Numbered from the stretch's first letter, positions 1-8,413 are shown. The stretch is DNA of 64,000 nt from SIG598 sp045605025 (GCA_045605025.1 JAZUPE010000043.1:1-64000); one strand, 5' to 3'. The notes: a model not told the origin generated them from the sequence alone. Program-made: numbers and translations.

Positions 1-778
1 CAGCGGTGACAAAGGGCTTGCCGGTCAGCTGAGCCACCTTGGAGGCTACGAGGGTGTCAAAGCCCTTGGGGGCGTTGAGGCCGGTGCCAACAGCAGTGCC
101 GCCCAGAGCCAGCTCGTAGAGAGGCTTTACAGCCAGCTTCAGCAGCTCCACGTCACGCTCGAGGGAAGAGCGCCAGCCGCTGATCTCCTGAGAGAAGGTG
201 ATGGGAGTGGCGTCCTGCAGATGAGTACGGCCCGATTTGACGATGCCTTCGTTCTCAGCCTCGAGGCGCTTGAAGGTAGCGATGAGCTGCTCCACGGCAG
301 GAATCAGCTTATCCTCGATGGCAATGACAGCAGAAATGTGCATTGCGGTGGGGAAAGTATCGTTGGACGACTGGCTCATGTTGATGTCGTCGTTGGGATG
401 GGTCAGCTCTTTGCCGGCGATCTGGTTGGCGCGGCTGCGGATGACCTCGTTGGAGTTCATGTTGGACTGTGTGCCGGAACCGGTCTGCCAGACGACCAGA
501 GGGAAGTGATCGTTGAGCTTACCCTCTATGACTTCGTCACAGGCGGCGCAGATGGCGGCAACCTTCTCGGCGGTCATCTTCTCCGGTCTGAGCTCGCCGT
601 TGGCAAGGCAGGCAGCCTTCTTAAGGATACCGAAGGCATGGATGATCTCGGCAGGCATGGTCTCTATACCCACGCCGATGCGGAAGTTTTCACAGCTTCT
701 CTGGGTCTGAGCCGCCCAAAGACGGTCAGCGGGCACCTTCATCTCGCCCATGGAATCGTGTTCGATGCGGTAGTCCAT
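1..778 (-). CDS. fumC: Fumarate hydratase class II (partial, C-terminus outside window)
   Basis: Class II fumarase interconverts fumarate and malate in the cytosol. The reading frame opens at an ATG ending at 778 behind an AAGGAG ribosome binding site and runs off the left edge after about 259 residues of an expected 460 or so. Visible family signatures are TGSGTQSNMNSNEV (about residues 99-112), THPNDDINMSQSSND and GRTHLQDATP with the catalytic-type His at about 186. The second catalytic loop (GSSIMPGK) lies outside the window. It sits 42 bp downstream of a malate/lactate dehydrogenase-family gene on the same strand, so the pair probably forms one transcript for oxaloacetate-malate-fumarate conversion. 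Aspartase and argininosuccinate lyase share the fold, but the N-terminus and motifs are those of FumC. Confidence 0.93.
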   Translation of the reverse strand, partial: MDYRIEHDSMGEMKVPADRLWAAQTQRSCENFRIGVGIETMPAEIIHAFGILKKAACLANGELRPEKMTAEKVAAICAACDEVIEGKLNDHFPLVVWQTGSGTQSNMNSNEVIRSRANQIAGKELTHPNDDINMSQSSNDTFPTAMHISAVIAIEDKLIPAVEQLIATFKRLEAENEGIVKSGRTHLQDATPITFSQEISGWRSSLERDVELLKLAVKPLYELALGGTAVGTGLNAPKGFDTLVASKVAQLTGKPFVTA

Positions 779-820
779 ATATAAAGTCTCCTTGTCAGTA
801 TATTAATGAATGAAAAGCGA

Positions 821-1765
821 TCACAGATTGATGCCTCTGATGATCTCCTTGAGGCAGTCAGCGCTGTGGTGCAGCTTGCCAACCTCCTCATCATTGAGCG
901 GCAGAACCACGTCACTGCGAATACCGTTGTTGCCCACCACACTCAAGGTGCTCAGGCAGACGTCGTCAATGCCGTACTCGCCGTGCATCATGGTGGAAAC
1001 GGTCATGGTGGTGTCGATACCGGACAGCAGGCACTTCACGATGTGGCAGACAGAAACCGACACGGCGTAGAATGTCGCGCCCTTGCGCTTGATGACGCGG
1101 CTGCCCGACTTGCGGACATATTCTTCAACTTCCTCGCGATTGATGGGCGGAAGAATCTTTTCGCTGTTAGTAAAAGAAGTGTGGCACTCATCAATAGGAA
1201 CGTTAGATATATTAGCCAGAGACCAGGGAACAAAGGAAGAATCGCCGTGCTCTCCCATGACGTAGGCATGGCAGTTGCTCTGGCTGATGGAGTAGAACTC
1301 CGACAGACGGGCACGCAGACGGGCAGTGTCGAGAATTGTGCCCGATCCGATAATGCGGTGCTCCGGTACCCCCGACAGCTTGCACATGGCGTAGGTCAGA
1401 ATGTCAACGGGGTTGCTGACGATAAGATACACAGCGTTAGGGGCGTATTTGGTAATGTCCGGAATAATACTCTTGAGTACATCCACGTTGGTCTGAGCAA
1501 GATCAAGACGGGACTGACCGGGCTTGCGGGCAATTCCTGAGGTGATAATGACAATGTCGGAATCTTCGGCATCGATATAGGAACCGGCGTAAACAGAGCA
1601 GGGATTGCAGAACGGAATTCCCTGACGGATATCCAGAGCCTCACCCAGTACCTTCTCGTTGTTGATATCGATCATGACGATCTCCGAAGCAAGACCCTGC
1701 AGGGTCAGGGAGTACGCGATGGTCGAGCCGACGTTTCCGCTTCCAATGATTGTGATCTTGTTCAT
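821..1765 (-). CDS. mdh: LDH/MDH-family NAD-dependent dehydrogenase, probably malate dehydrogenase
   Basis: A 314-residue 2-hydroxyacid dehydrogenase of the lactate/malate superfamily. Seen: the Rossmann motif GSGNVGS (residues 8-14), SNPVDILTY (about 117-125), the LDTARLR segment with Asp146 and Arg149, and GEHGDS with catalytic His173. Overall it resembles L-lactate dehydrogenase and would usually be annotated so. However, the substrate-specificity loop reads GIARKPGQSRLDL. Arg80 occupies the position that is Gln in lactate dehydrogenases (Gln102 in Bacillus stearothermophilus numbering) and Arg in malate dehydrogenases. Together with fumC 42 bp downstream, this favours oxaloacetate/malate as substrate. 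The assignment is an inference from one residue plus context; lactate dehydrogenase remains the alternative. The ribosome binding site is GAAAGG. Confidence 0.85.
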   Translation of the reverse strand: MNKITIIGSGNVGSTIAYSLTLQGLASEIVMIDINNEKVLGEALDIRQGIPFCNPCSVYAGSYIDAEDSDIVIITSGIARKPGQSRLDLAQTNVDVLKSIIPDITKYAPNAVYLIVSNPVDILTYAMCKLSGVPEHRIIGSGTILDTARLRARLSEFYSISQSNCHAYVMGEHGDSSFVPWSLANISNVPIDECHTSFTNSEKILPPINREEVEEYVRKSGSRVIKRKGATFYAVSVSVCHIVKCLLSGIDTTMTVSTMMHGEYGIDDVCLSTLSVVGNNGIRSDVVLPLNDEEVGKLHHSADCLKEIIRGINL

Positions 1766-2071
1766 AATAACTGCCTTTCTTCCACTCGGAAAAATAATAC
1801 GCCGAATGATTGTTTTTCACATTGGCATATTTCACAGATTGATCAAAACTGATTTCAGAAAAACAGAGTGTGTTAATTTTTTATCAGTCTCACATGCTTA
1901 AAATATTTTTTGATCGACTAAATCTTATCACTTATATACTCCGTTTTCAACACAAATATGTCATTTGGCAAAAACGCTGTAGATTCATTGCAAAACCCCA
2001 TATCTTTGCGGATTTTATTCGTCAATATTCCACTACGTCAGCAAGGCACATTTTCGTAAAATGCCGGCTCA

Positions 2072-2116
2072 GAAAATAAAACCGACCGTTCTTCCCACCG
2101 GAAAAGACGATCGGTT
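2072..2116 (-). terminator. Intrinsic terminator after the DUF3793 gene
   Basis: Inverted arms at 2080-2089 and 2107-2116 form a ten-base-pair stem; read on the minus strand it is followed by TTTTATTTT. It lies 42 bp downstream of the DUF3793 stop. The remaining AT-rich stretch 1766-2071 between the two minus-strand genes shows no other gene or clear promoter. Confidence 0.75.
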
Positions 2117-2157
2117 CTACTATAACCCGCAGTTAAATTGTTAAACGATTGACAATA

Positions 2158-2709
2158 TCATCCTGCTACAGTCAGACGTTCCACTGTGCTGCCGGCGGCA
2201 AATTTTTCCGCGTACAGTCTGGTGCATCTTGCAAAGCGTTCAAAGCACTTTTTCGACTTATCCACGTCACCGTATACTTTCCAGCAGCCGACATATTTCT
2301 CGTTCTTTGCCCCGTTTTCAATGAATCCACGAACGTCCTCCGGCGGATAGCCAAGAAACAGCCCGATCTCATGCGGAAAATCCCCCAACTGAGCAAGACG
2401 GACGCGCAGGTGGTTGATGCACCGCTCCGGCACATAGTTGGCGTAACCGTATCCAGCAAGAATGGCTCTCGCCTCTTCCCCTGCGAGGTCAGCACGCAGT
2501 TTATTCGGACGATAGACGTAAATCATGGCGTATCCTCTGCACACTCTCAGTGGGATTATACGCAGCCCCTTGGGCGAAAGACGTCTGTTGAGGGCGCGCA
2601 ATTCGCCGTAAAGCTCCACATAGGAAGTGAACGGGCAGCGGAAGATATTGCCTGTCTTGATTCCTGCGAGGGTGGGCGCACAGTGCTGTACAAGCTTTCT
2701 TTCAGTCAT
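2158..2709 (-). CDS. DUF3793 family protein
   Basis: About 183 residues, matching my recollection of the clostridial DUF3793 family: an N-terminal CAPTLAGIKTGN segment, RLSPKGLRIIPLRVCRGYAMIYVYRP in the middle, and the C-terminal FPHEIGLFLGYPPEDVRGFIENGAKN and GCWKVYGD signatures. No catalytic motif or membrane segment is obvious, and the biochemical role is not known. The family often occurs near flavodoxin or metal-transport genes, which is family knowledge rather than something seen here. I chose the ATG at 2709 because AAAGGGGG lies seven bases upstream; the ATG at 2733 precedes that site and lacks one. The gene has its own sigma-A promoter, two palindromic operator-like sites in the leader and a terminator, so it is a monocistronic, probably metal- or redox-regulated unit. 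Confidence 0.85.
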   Translation of the reverse strand: MTERKLVQHCAPTLAGIKTGNIFRCPFTSYVELYGELRALNRRLSPKGLRIIPLRVCRGYAMIYVYRPNKLRADLAGEEARAILAGYGYANYVPERCINHLRVRLAQLGDFPHEIGLFLGYPPEDVRGFIENGAKNEKYVGCWKVYGDVDKSKKCFERFARCTRLYAEKFAAGSTVERLTVAG

Positions 2710-2743
2710 GGAGAATCCCCCTTTCAAATTCATTGAGGCCCGC

Positions 2744-2761
2744 GGTTAGCGTACACTAACC
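2744..2761. promoter_or_regulatory. Operator-like palindrome, box 1
   Basis: GGTTAGCGT/ACACTAACC, an 18-bp inverted repeat with one mismatch, lies in the leader 35 bp before the DUF3793 start. It shares GGTTAGCGT with box 2 at 2843. The position downstream of the promoter suggests repression by roadblock. The regulator is not identified; a DtxR- or Fur-like metalloregulator is a guess. Confidence 0.55.
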
Positions 2762-2842
2762 AACAATGTTAAGATAAAGCAGAGTCGGTACCCTCTGCCA
2801 GTCTCATTTTTGTGTGCTAAAGATTTTATGTGTTAGAGCAGT

Positions 2843-2860
2843 GGTTAGCGTCCGCTAACT
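2843..2860. promoter_or_regulatory. Operator-like palindrome, box 2
   Basis: The core GTTAGCG-TC-CGCTAAC (2844-2859) is a perfect 7-2-7 palindrome, centred about 51-52 bp downstream of the -35/-10 pair's expected start site and 99 bp from box 1. Two copies of the same sequence in one leader argue for a specific DNA-binding dimer. Confidence 0.6.
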
Positions 2861-2909
2861 GTTCAGGTTAAGTTCAAGCAGAAACAGTAAGTCTCTGCTA
2901 ACTATCTGC

Positions 2910-2938
2910 ATTATACCCGCTTTTCCGCAATTTGTCAA
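2910..2938 (-). promoter_or_regulatory. Sigma-A promoter for the DUF3793 gene
   Basis: On the minus strand, TTGACA (2933-2938), a 17-bp spacer and TATAAT (2910-2915) form a consensus promoter. The predicted leader is about 190 nt, unusually long, and contains both palindromic boxes. Confidence 0.8.
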
Positions 2939-2960
2939 TACCTTCAACTGCACACCGATA

Positions 2961-2999
2961 AACGGCAGCTGCCGGAACACCGCTTCGGCAGCTGCCGTT
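2961..2999 (-). terminator. Strong hairpin after the acetyltransferase gene
   Basis: A perfect 14-bp inverted repeat (2961-2974 and 2986-2999, 11-nt loop) lies 18 bp past the acetyltransferase stop. The T-run is weak (TTTATC), so it is a probable but imperfect terminator. It also insulates the downstream DUF3793 promoter. Confidence 0.55.
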
Positions 3000-3017
3000 A
3001 TACATATACAATATTGC

Positions 3018-3617
3018 TTACTCTGCTCGGAAACCGCGGTCAAACTCCTTTACTGCGTCACGATTCAGTTCGTCGTCATAAATGTCAGATTCGTGGAATC
3101 TCCCGCCTTTTGCCGCCGAAAGATACCCGGGCACAAGCTCCATCGCAAAAAAAGACGGATAGTTATATCCTCCGGCATCGCTTACGCCGAACTCCGCTGC
3201 CTCTCTGAAGCCGAGCCGCGGATAATACTCCGGCTCACCGAAGAACAAAACCGCACCGTAACCAAGCCGCTTTGCGCGCACAAGCATGGCGTTAATCATC
3301 GCCTTGCCCACGCCCTGCCGCTGATATCCCGGCAGTACACTGACTGGTCCCATATTCAGCACCGGCGTTATCTTCTCGTCGTTCCTCACCTCTGCCCTGC
3401 TGCAGATTATGTGTCCCACCGGCACTCCGTCCGCTTCCGCAACAAGACTCAGTTCTGGAATTCCATCACGCCGCCGCAGCTCGCTGACCATCCAGTGTTC
3501 ATACGGACAGCAGATACCTCCACGCTCCACCCTCTCGGGATAACCAAACGCACTGCGCGTGATCTCCTCAACAATACGGTAATCCTTCTGTTCTTCGATT
3601 CTTACAGTGATATTCAT
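3018..3617 (-). CDS. GNAT family N-acetyltransferase
   Basis: A 199-residue single-domain GNAT protein expected to transfer an acetyl group from acetyl-CoA to an unidentified amine in the cytosol. Strand beta-4 and the acetyl-CoA pyrophosphate loop are visible as MGPVSVLPGYQRQGVGKAMI (about residues 89-108), the Q/R-x-x-G-x-G/A signature. GAVLFFGEPEYYPRLGFREA is the typical C-terminal YhbS-like segment. The ATG at 3617 follows AAGGAGATCATAA. It is preceded by a plausible promoter at 3743-3771 and followed by a hairpin, so it is probably transcribed alone. Substrate is not predictable from the sequence. Confidence 0.88.
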   Translation of the reverse strand: MNITVRIEEQKDYRIVEEITRSAFGYPERVERGGICCPYEHWMVSELRRRDGIPELSLVAEADGVPVGHIICSRAEVRNDEKITPVLNMGPVSVLPGYQRQGVGKAMINAMLVRAKRLGYGAVLFFGEPEYYPRLGFREAAEFGVSDAGGYNYPSFFAMELVPGYLSAAKGGRFHESDIYDDELNRDAVKEFDRGFRAE

Positions 3618-3742
3618 TTATGATCTCCTTTTCCGTCAGGAGACTTCAGCAAGGCCTCCTGCGTTTGTTGTGATATTCATTTTCAACAACCCTGCCTTTC
3701 ATAAATGGATTTGTCTGCTGCATACGCCGCGGACACAAACAA

Positions 3743-3771
3743 AGCTTACCGCAATTATTCAGCCAAGTCAA
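3743..3771 (-). promoter_or_regulatory. Probable promoter for the GNAT gene
   Basis: Minus strand TTGACT (3766-3771), 17-bp spacer, TAAGCT (3743-3748). The -35 is good and the -10 moderate. Stretch 3618-3777 contains nothing else recognised. Confidence 0.5.
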
Positions 3772-3777
3772 TAGTAC

Positions 3778-3812
3778 AGAAAAACCTGCCGCAGCAAATG
3801 CGCCGCGGCAGG
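3778..3812 (-). terminator. Intrinsic terminator of the ABC exporter operon
   Basis: Arms CCTGCCGC (3785-3792) and GCGGCAGG (3805-3812) with a minus-strand run TTTTTC. It lies just past the stop of the second ABC half-transporter. Confidence 0.75.
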
Positions 3813-3832
3813 CAATCTATAATGTTTATCGG

Positions 3833-5728
3833 TCAGCTTATCGCAGGGCGATTCATCTGCTCCTTGTGGTACTGGAGGGTATAAAGCTGATAGTAGCGTC
3901 CCTTCTGAGCCAGCAATTCCTGATGGCTGCCATGCTCGATAATCTCACCATGGGACAGCAGAATAATGTTGTCCGCGTGCTGAATGGTGGACAGTCTATG
4001 GGCAACGATGAGCATGGTGCCCACGTTCATCATCTTCTCGAGAGAATCCTGAATGAGAAGCTCAGTCTCAGTGTCGATGTTCGCTGTAGCTTCATCAAGT
4101 ATCATCACCGAAGGCTTATGAATGATGGTACGGGCAAAGGACAGCAGCTGCCGCTGACCGGCAGAGAAGTTATTGCCTCTCTCGCGAACCACCTCGTCAA
4201 GACCGTCGTCCAGTTTGTTGATGAAGGAATCGGCGTTGACGTAGCGGCAGGTTTCCCATATCTCCTCGTCGGAAATGCCCTCGTTTCTCAGAACAATGTT
4301 GCTGCGAATGGTGCCCGAGAACAGGAAAACATCCTGCAACATCTGACCGAAGTGCTTTCTCAGAGAAGAAATCTTTATCCTGCGGATATCGATTCCGTCA
4401 ATGAGTATCTGCCCTTTCTGAATATCATAGTTGCGGCAGATGAGCGAAAGAATGGTGGATTTACCCGAGCCTGTGGATCCAACAAAGGCTACCGTCTGGT
4501 CAGCGGACACCTTGAAGGAAACTCCCTTGAGCACCCATTCATTCTCAACATACGCAAACCACACATCACGGAATTCGATGTCGCCGCGCACCTCCTCGAG
4601 CTCGATGGCGTCAGGTTCATCCACGACTTTGGGCTCGATATCCATGACGGTAAAGATCTTTTCTGCGGAAGCAAGCGCAGACTGCATCCAGTTGAACTGC
4701 TCGGCGAGACTCTGGATGGGGTTGAAAAACTTGTTGATATATAAATAGAAAGTAACAACTGTACCGCTGGTAAGCGACTGCCCTAAGAACTGCCAGCCGT
4801 CCATGTGTCCTTTGCCGCCGATGTACATCAGACAGAGTACAGAACAGATGTACAGCATATACACCACCGGACGAAAGACACCGAAGGTGAATATCTGCTT
4901 CTGTTTTGCCAAGCCAAGCTCATTGTTTCTGCGCTCAAAATCGCGCATTTTCTTATCCTCGCAGTTGAATATCTGCGTGATCTTGATGCCGGAAAGATTC
5001 TCCGAAAGGTATGTGTTGATGTCGGTAGTGCCGTCCTTTACTCGGCGATATGCCTTACGGGAAAACTTGCGGAAGATGACCGTAAACAGCACAATAAACG
5101 GCACAAAGCACAGCACCATCAGCGTCAGCAGATAGTTTACCGCCAGCATAGCCACCATAACGCCAATGATCACGAAGAAGTTCTTCACAAGATTGACCAC
5201 AATGTTTGTAAACATCATGGATATGGCGTTGGTGTCGTTGGTAACACGCGTAACAAGCTTGCCCACCGGAATGGAATTAAGCTGTTCATGGGACAGATTT
5301 TCGATGTGAGTGAAGATGTCCTCACGCATTGCCGAGAGTATCTTCTGACCGGTTTTCTGCAGAACGATGGCCTGCGCATAAGAACACGCCAGCGAAATCA
5401 GCAGTATGCTTCCATAAACAGCTACGGACCAAAACAGCTCGCTGAGTACAAAATCGGTCTTTATCATTTCCTCTATCCGTCCTACAATAAGGGGCGCAAT
5501 GATATCATAGGAGATGGAGAACAGCATAATAACGCCCACCAGCAGAAACTGTCTCCAGTGTGGCTTTGCGTAAGCAGCCAGTCTGCGGAAAAGCTCGCTG
5601 TCCTTCATGTTGCGGTCAAAGCCGATCGCTTCCTTTTTATTCTTCATCATAGCGTACGCCACGACAAAGCAGATGGCAAACACGCCAACTATCGCGCCCA
5701 CTACCAGCAATGGATAATACTCACGCAT
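3833..5728 (-). CDS. ABC exporter half-transporter, canonical Walker B subunit
   Basis: A 631-residue type IV ABC exporter subunit with an extra N-terminal membrane helix (residues 6-28), a six-helix transmembrane domain (about 55-345) and a nucleotide-binding domain. Visible motifs are Walker A GSTGSGKS (417-424), Q-loop GQMLQD, signature FSAGQ (521-525), Walker B MILDE with catalytic Glu546, and the H-loop His577. The partner subunit has Asp at the catalytic Glu position, so the two form a heterodimer with one degenerate ATP site, as in LmrCD, BmrCD and TM287/288. The start at 5728 overlaps the end of the partner gene by 8 bp, giving translational coupling; upstream extension of the frame is out-of-frame partner sequence. 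Substrate unknown; multidrug, lipid or peptide export are possibilities. Confidence 0.92.
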   Translation of the reverse strand: MREYYPLLVVGAIVGVFAICFVVAYAMMKNKKEAIGFDRNMKDSELFRRLAAYAKPHWRQFLLVGVIMLFSISYDIIAPLIVGRIEEMIKTDFVLSELFWSVAVYGSILLISLACSYAQAIVLQKTGQKILSAMREDIFTHIENLSHEQLNSIPVGKLVTRVTNDTNAISMMFTNIVVNLVKNFFVIIGVMVAMLAVNYLLTLMVLCFVPFIVLFTVIFRKFSRKAYRRVKDGTTDINTYLSENLSGIKITQIFNCEDKKMRDFERRNNELGLAKQKQIFTFGVFRPVVYMLYICSVLCLMYIGGKGHMDGWQFLGQSLTSGTVVTFYLYINKFFNPIQSLAEQFNWMQSALASAEKIFTVMDIEPKVVDEPDAIELEEVRGDIEFRDVWFAYVENEWVLKGVSFKVSADQTVAFVGSTGSGKSTILSLICRNYDIQKGQILIDGIDIRRIKISSLRKHFGQMLQDVFLFSGTIRSNIVLRNEGISDEEIWETCRYVNADSFINKLDDGLDEVVRERGNNFSAGQRQLLSFARTIIHKPSVMILDEATANIDTETELLIQDSLEKMMNVGTMLIVAHRLSTIQHADNIILLSHGEIIEHGSHQELLAQKGRYYQLYTLQYHKEQMNRPAIS

Positions 5729-7505
5729 TGTTGTGTTCGCCTCCTTCCTCCTCCAGCTTCTGCAGGTCGACCATTCTGCGGTAATCCTCGCAGGTTTCAT
5801 ACAGTTCAGCATGGCTGCCCACCGCCGCCACGCGACCTTCGTCCACATAGATAATCTTATCCATGCGCTCGATGGTGGAAACGCGGTGAGCGATGAGGAT
5901 TGTTGTGCGTCCTGCGCGATTTGCGCGGAGGTTTTCCAGGATAACCTTTTCGGTTCTGGTATCAACCGCGGATACTGAATCGTCAAGAATAAGTATCGGA
6001 GCGTCTTTAAGCAGAGCGCGTGCGATTGAAATTCGCTGCTTCTGACCACCGGAAACGGTCACTCCGCGCTCGCCCAGCACCGTCTGATACTGATCGGTAA
6101 ACTCGATAATGTTGTCGTGAACATCTGACAGTTTCGCGGCTCCAACGACCGCATCGCCGTCAATGTCATCAAACGCAAAGCCGATGTTGTTCTCGATTGT
6201 GTCGCTGAACAGGAAGTTATCCTGCGGCACATACGCCGAAGCGGCACGCACGGAACGGATGGATACTGTGTTGACATCACGGTCATCAACAAATACCGTA
6301 CCATCAGGGACGTTGTAGGTGCGCAGAATGAGATCGACTATCGTGGTCTTGCCCGAACCGGTCTTGCCCACGATGCCTACGCTCTCCCCTGCCTCAATAC
6401 GGAAGGAAACACCGCAGAGCGCGTCGTAGTCGCCGTCGGGATAGCGGAAGGTAAGATCACGGAACTCAATGCTTCCCTTAACGTTCTCCAGCTCCTCCAC
6501 ACCCTCACGGTCGCACACGTCTCTCGGGGTGTCCAGCAGTTCGCCGATACGCTTTACAGAAGCCTTGCCGCGGGAGGTCATCTCGATAAGCTGGGAGATG
6601 GCCATGACAGGCCATACGATGGAAGTGAAATACCCGATGAACTCCATCAGCTCACCGGCGTCGAAATCGCCGCTGTAGACAAGATATCCGCCGTAGCCGA
6701 GGATAACGCAGATTACCGACTCCACAAAGAGGGTGACCGATATATTGAGAATGGTGGAAATACGTGTGAAATCCACGTTTGCCTTTTCGTTATCCTTGTT
6801 GAGCTTTCGGAAAGCCAGCAGTTCCTTCGTCTCCTTGACAAAGGCCTTGATGACCGCGATACCGGAAAAGCTTTCCTGAGAAAAATCCGAAAGATCAGAG
6901 AATGCCTGCTGGCGGATCTCCCACTTGATGCGCATATATCTGCCCACAATGATGCCGACCGTCAACAGAAGAACCATTGGAATAAGAGAAAAGCCGGTAA
7001 GCACAGGGTCCATTCGCCACATCTTGACAATAGCGAGAATACCAAGAATAGCGGCGTCAAAGAACATAAGTATGCCCGAGCCGAAGCAGTCCTGCACCGT
7101 CTCAAGGTCGTTGGTGAACAGGGACATAAGGTTGCCCACCTTATTGACCTGATAGTACTGATGAGAAAGATCCTTGCAATGGTCGAACATCCGCCGGCGC
7201 ACATCGGTCTCCAGACGAATAGCCGAGCCAAAAAAGCAGATGCGCCACAGGAACCGTCCGATAACCAGCGCAACAATGGTGATGATCATCGGCAGACAGA
7301 TTCTGTCCAGCAGGAAATCAAGATCAAAGGGCAGCATCTGCCCGTTAACCTCCACCATTCCGCTGTTCATACCGTTGATAACCATTCTGTACATCTCGGG
7401 AACGATAAGCTGGAAATAGTCCACCATCACCAGCGAAAGAATCCCCAGCAGCAGAACCGGCAGATACTTAATATAATATCTGTTGATGTGCTTTCCGAAA
7501 ATCAA
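5721..7505 (-). CDS. ABC exporter half-transporter, degenerate Walker B subunit
   Basis: A 594-residue partner of the downstream exporter subunit: transmembrane domain in residues 15-325 and nucleotide-binding domain from about 345. Walker A is GKTGSGKT (380-387), signature VSGGQ (484-488), Walker B LILDD with Asp509 where a catalytic Glu is expected, and H-loop His540. The Asp substitution marks the degenerate site typical of heterodimeric exporters. Its intact signature would complete the canonical site with Glu546 of the partner. The only suitable start is TTG at 7505, seven bases after GGAGGG; an ATG five bases upstream is out of frame and meets a stop after two codons. A sigma-A promoter lies at 7545-7573. 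Confidence 0.92.
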   Translation of the reverse strand: MIFGKHINRYYIKYLPVLLLGILSLVMVDYFQLIVPEMYRMVINGMNSGMVEVNGQMLPFDLDFLLDRICLPMIITIVALVIGRFLWRICFFGSAIRLETDVRRRMFDHCKDLSHQYYQVNKVGNLMSLFTNDLETVQDCFGSGILMFFDAAILGILAIVKMWRMDPVLTGFSLIPMVLLLTVGIIVGRYMRIKWEIRQQAFSDLSDFSQESFSGIAVIKAFVKETKELLAFRKLNKDNEKANVDFTRISTILNISVTLFVESVICVILGYGGYLVYSGDFDAGELMEFIGYFTSIVWPVMAISQLIEMTSRGKASVKRIGELLDTPRDVCDREGVEELENVKGSIEFRDLTFRYPDGDYDALCGVSFRIEAGESVGIVGKTGSGKTTIVDLILRTYNVPDGTVFVDDRDVNTVSIRSVRAASAYVPQDNFLFSDTIENNIGFAFDDIDGDAVVGAAKLSDVHDNIIEFTDQYQTVLGERGVTVSGGQKQRISIARALLKDAPILILDDSVSAVDTRTEKVILENLRANRAGRTTILIAHRVSTIERMDKIIYVDEGRVAAVGSHAELYETCEDYRRMVDLQKLEEEGGEHNNA

Positions 7506-7544
7506 AGCATATCCCTCCAGTAAATAATTTGGAAAACCTCGTAT

Positions 7545-7573
7545 ATGTTATCATAAAGCCACATGGTTGTCAA
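7545..7573 (-). promoter_or_regulatory. Sigma-A promoter of the ABC exporter operon
   Basis: Minus strand TTGACA (7568-7573), 17-bp spacer, TAACAT (7545-7550), about 40 bp before the TTG start. Confidence 0.75.
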
Positions 7574-7667
7574 AAGAATCAGCGAGGCAAAACACCGTCA
7601 TGTCCGCTGTCTTTTCAATCAGTAAAAAAACGACCGGAAATTGCGCATAATACGTTCATAAGCATAA

Positions 7668-7702
7668 ATCAGCTGCCGCAGATTGGCTCCGCGACAGCTG
7701 AT
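7668..7702 (-). terminator. Hairpin terminator after the XRE regulator gene
   Basis: ATCAGCTGCCGC (7668-7679) pairs with GCGACAGCTGAT (7691-7702), followed on the minus strand by TTTATGCTT. It directly follows the regulator stop codon at 7709. Confidence 0.55.
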
Positions 7703-7708
7703 CTTATC

Positions 7709-8344
7709 TTATTCTTCAGTTTCAACCGGCTCAGTCTTTTCTGCCGGTCTGGTCATAAGGAAATACCACAGTACAATCAGCACCTGAAACACTGCCGCAA
7801 CAACATAAACCAGCGCGGCATTCTGCAGTTGGAGCATCACGTGGAAACTGAGCGCCAGCAGCCACACCAGCGCACTGACCGCAATGCACCGCACGAGCCA
7901 GCCCCACCACATACAGCAGAACACCAGCACAACAATCGCACACACCGGCAGTGCGGCAACAAATGCATATTCAGCGTGAGGCATATCGGGAGCGATAATT
8001 TTCAGAAGAAAGAACACCACAGCCGCCACAAACCACACAAGACCGGCGGACAGCAGCAGCACATTCACCTTGGTTCCCATCGGCAGCTCAGCTTTGGGTT
8101 TCGCAACGGTAACCGGAGCCGCAGGCTCATCCTCACGGAGCAAATCATTGACCGTGATGCCAAACAACTCGGCAAGAGTTGTCAGTACCACAATATCGGG
8201 CAGACCTTCACCACGCTCCCACTTGGAAACCGATTTATCAGAATAATTTATCTTCTCCGCAAGTTCCAGCTGAGTCCAGCCAGCGTCCTTGCGATAGTAG
8301 GCAATATTCTTAGCAATAATCTGCTTGAGATTGTGTTCATTCAT
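7709..8344 (-). CDS. XRE-family HTH regulator with C-terminal membrane domain
   Basis: A 211-residue protein with an N-terminal lambda-repressor-like helix-turn-helix (about residues 8-67; WTQLELAEKINYSDKSVSKWERGEGLPD carries the recognition helix). A proline/alanine linker leads to four hydrophobic segments (about 92-112, 123-140, 145-165 and 172-195). A DNA-binding domain tethered to the membrane suggests it senses an envelope signal or compound. It has its own promoter and reads toward the ABC exporter operon but is separated from it by a hairpin; regulation of the exporter is plausible but unproven. The ATG at 8344 follows GAGGTAAGCGCATT. Confidence 0.88.
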   Translation of the reverse strand: MNEHNLKQIIAKNIAYYRKDAGWTQLELAEKINYSDKSVSKWERGEGLPDIVVLTTLAELFGITVNDLLREDEPAAPVTVAKPKAELPMGTKVNVLLLSAGLVWFVAAVVFFLLKIIAPDMPHAEYAFVAALPVCAIVVLVFCCMWWGWLVRCIAVSALVWLLALSFHVMLQLQNAALVYVVAAVFQVLIVLWYFLMTRPAEKTEPVETEE

Positions 8345-8413
8345 AATGCGCTTACCTCATTAAAAAGCATTCTCCCCGCAATAGAAAAGCAGGAATTTGT
8401 GCAATTATTGAGT

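Noticed and set aside
806..1540. Long plus-strand open frame opposite the malate/lactate dehydrogenase
   Set aside because: Antisense shadow of a clearly conserved enzyme; no ribosome binding site or family resemblance.
5729..6049. N-terminal extension of the second ABC half-transporter to 738 residues
   Set aside because: The extra frame overlaps the real partner gene out of frame; the ATG at 5728 overlaps the partner stop in the usual coupled manner.
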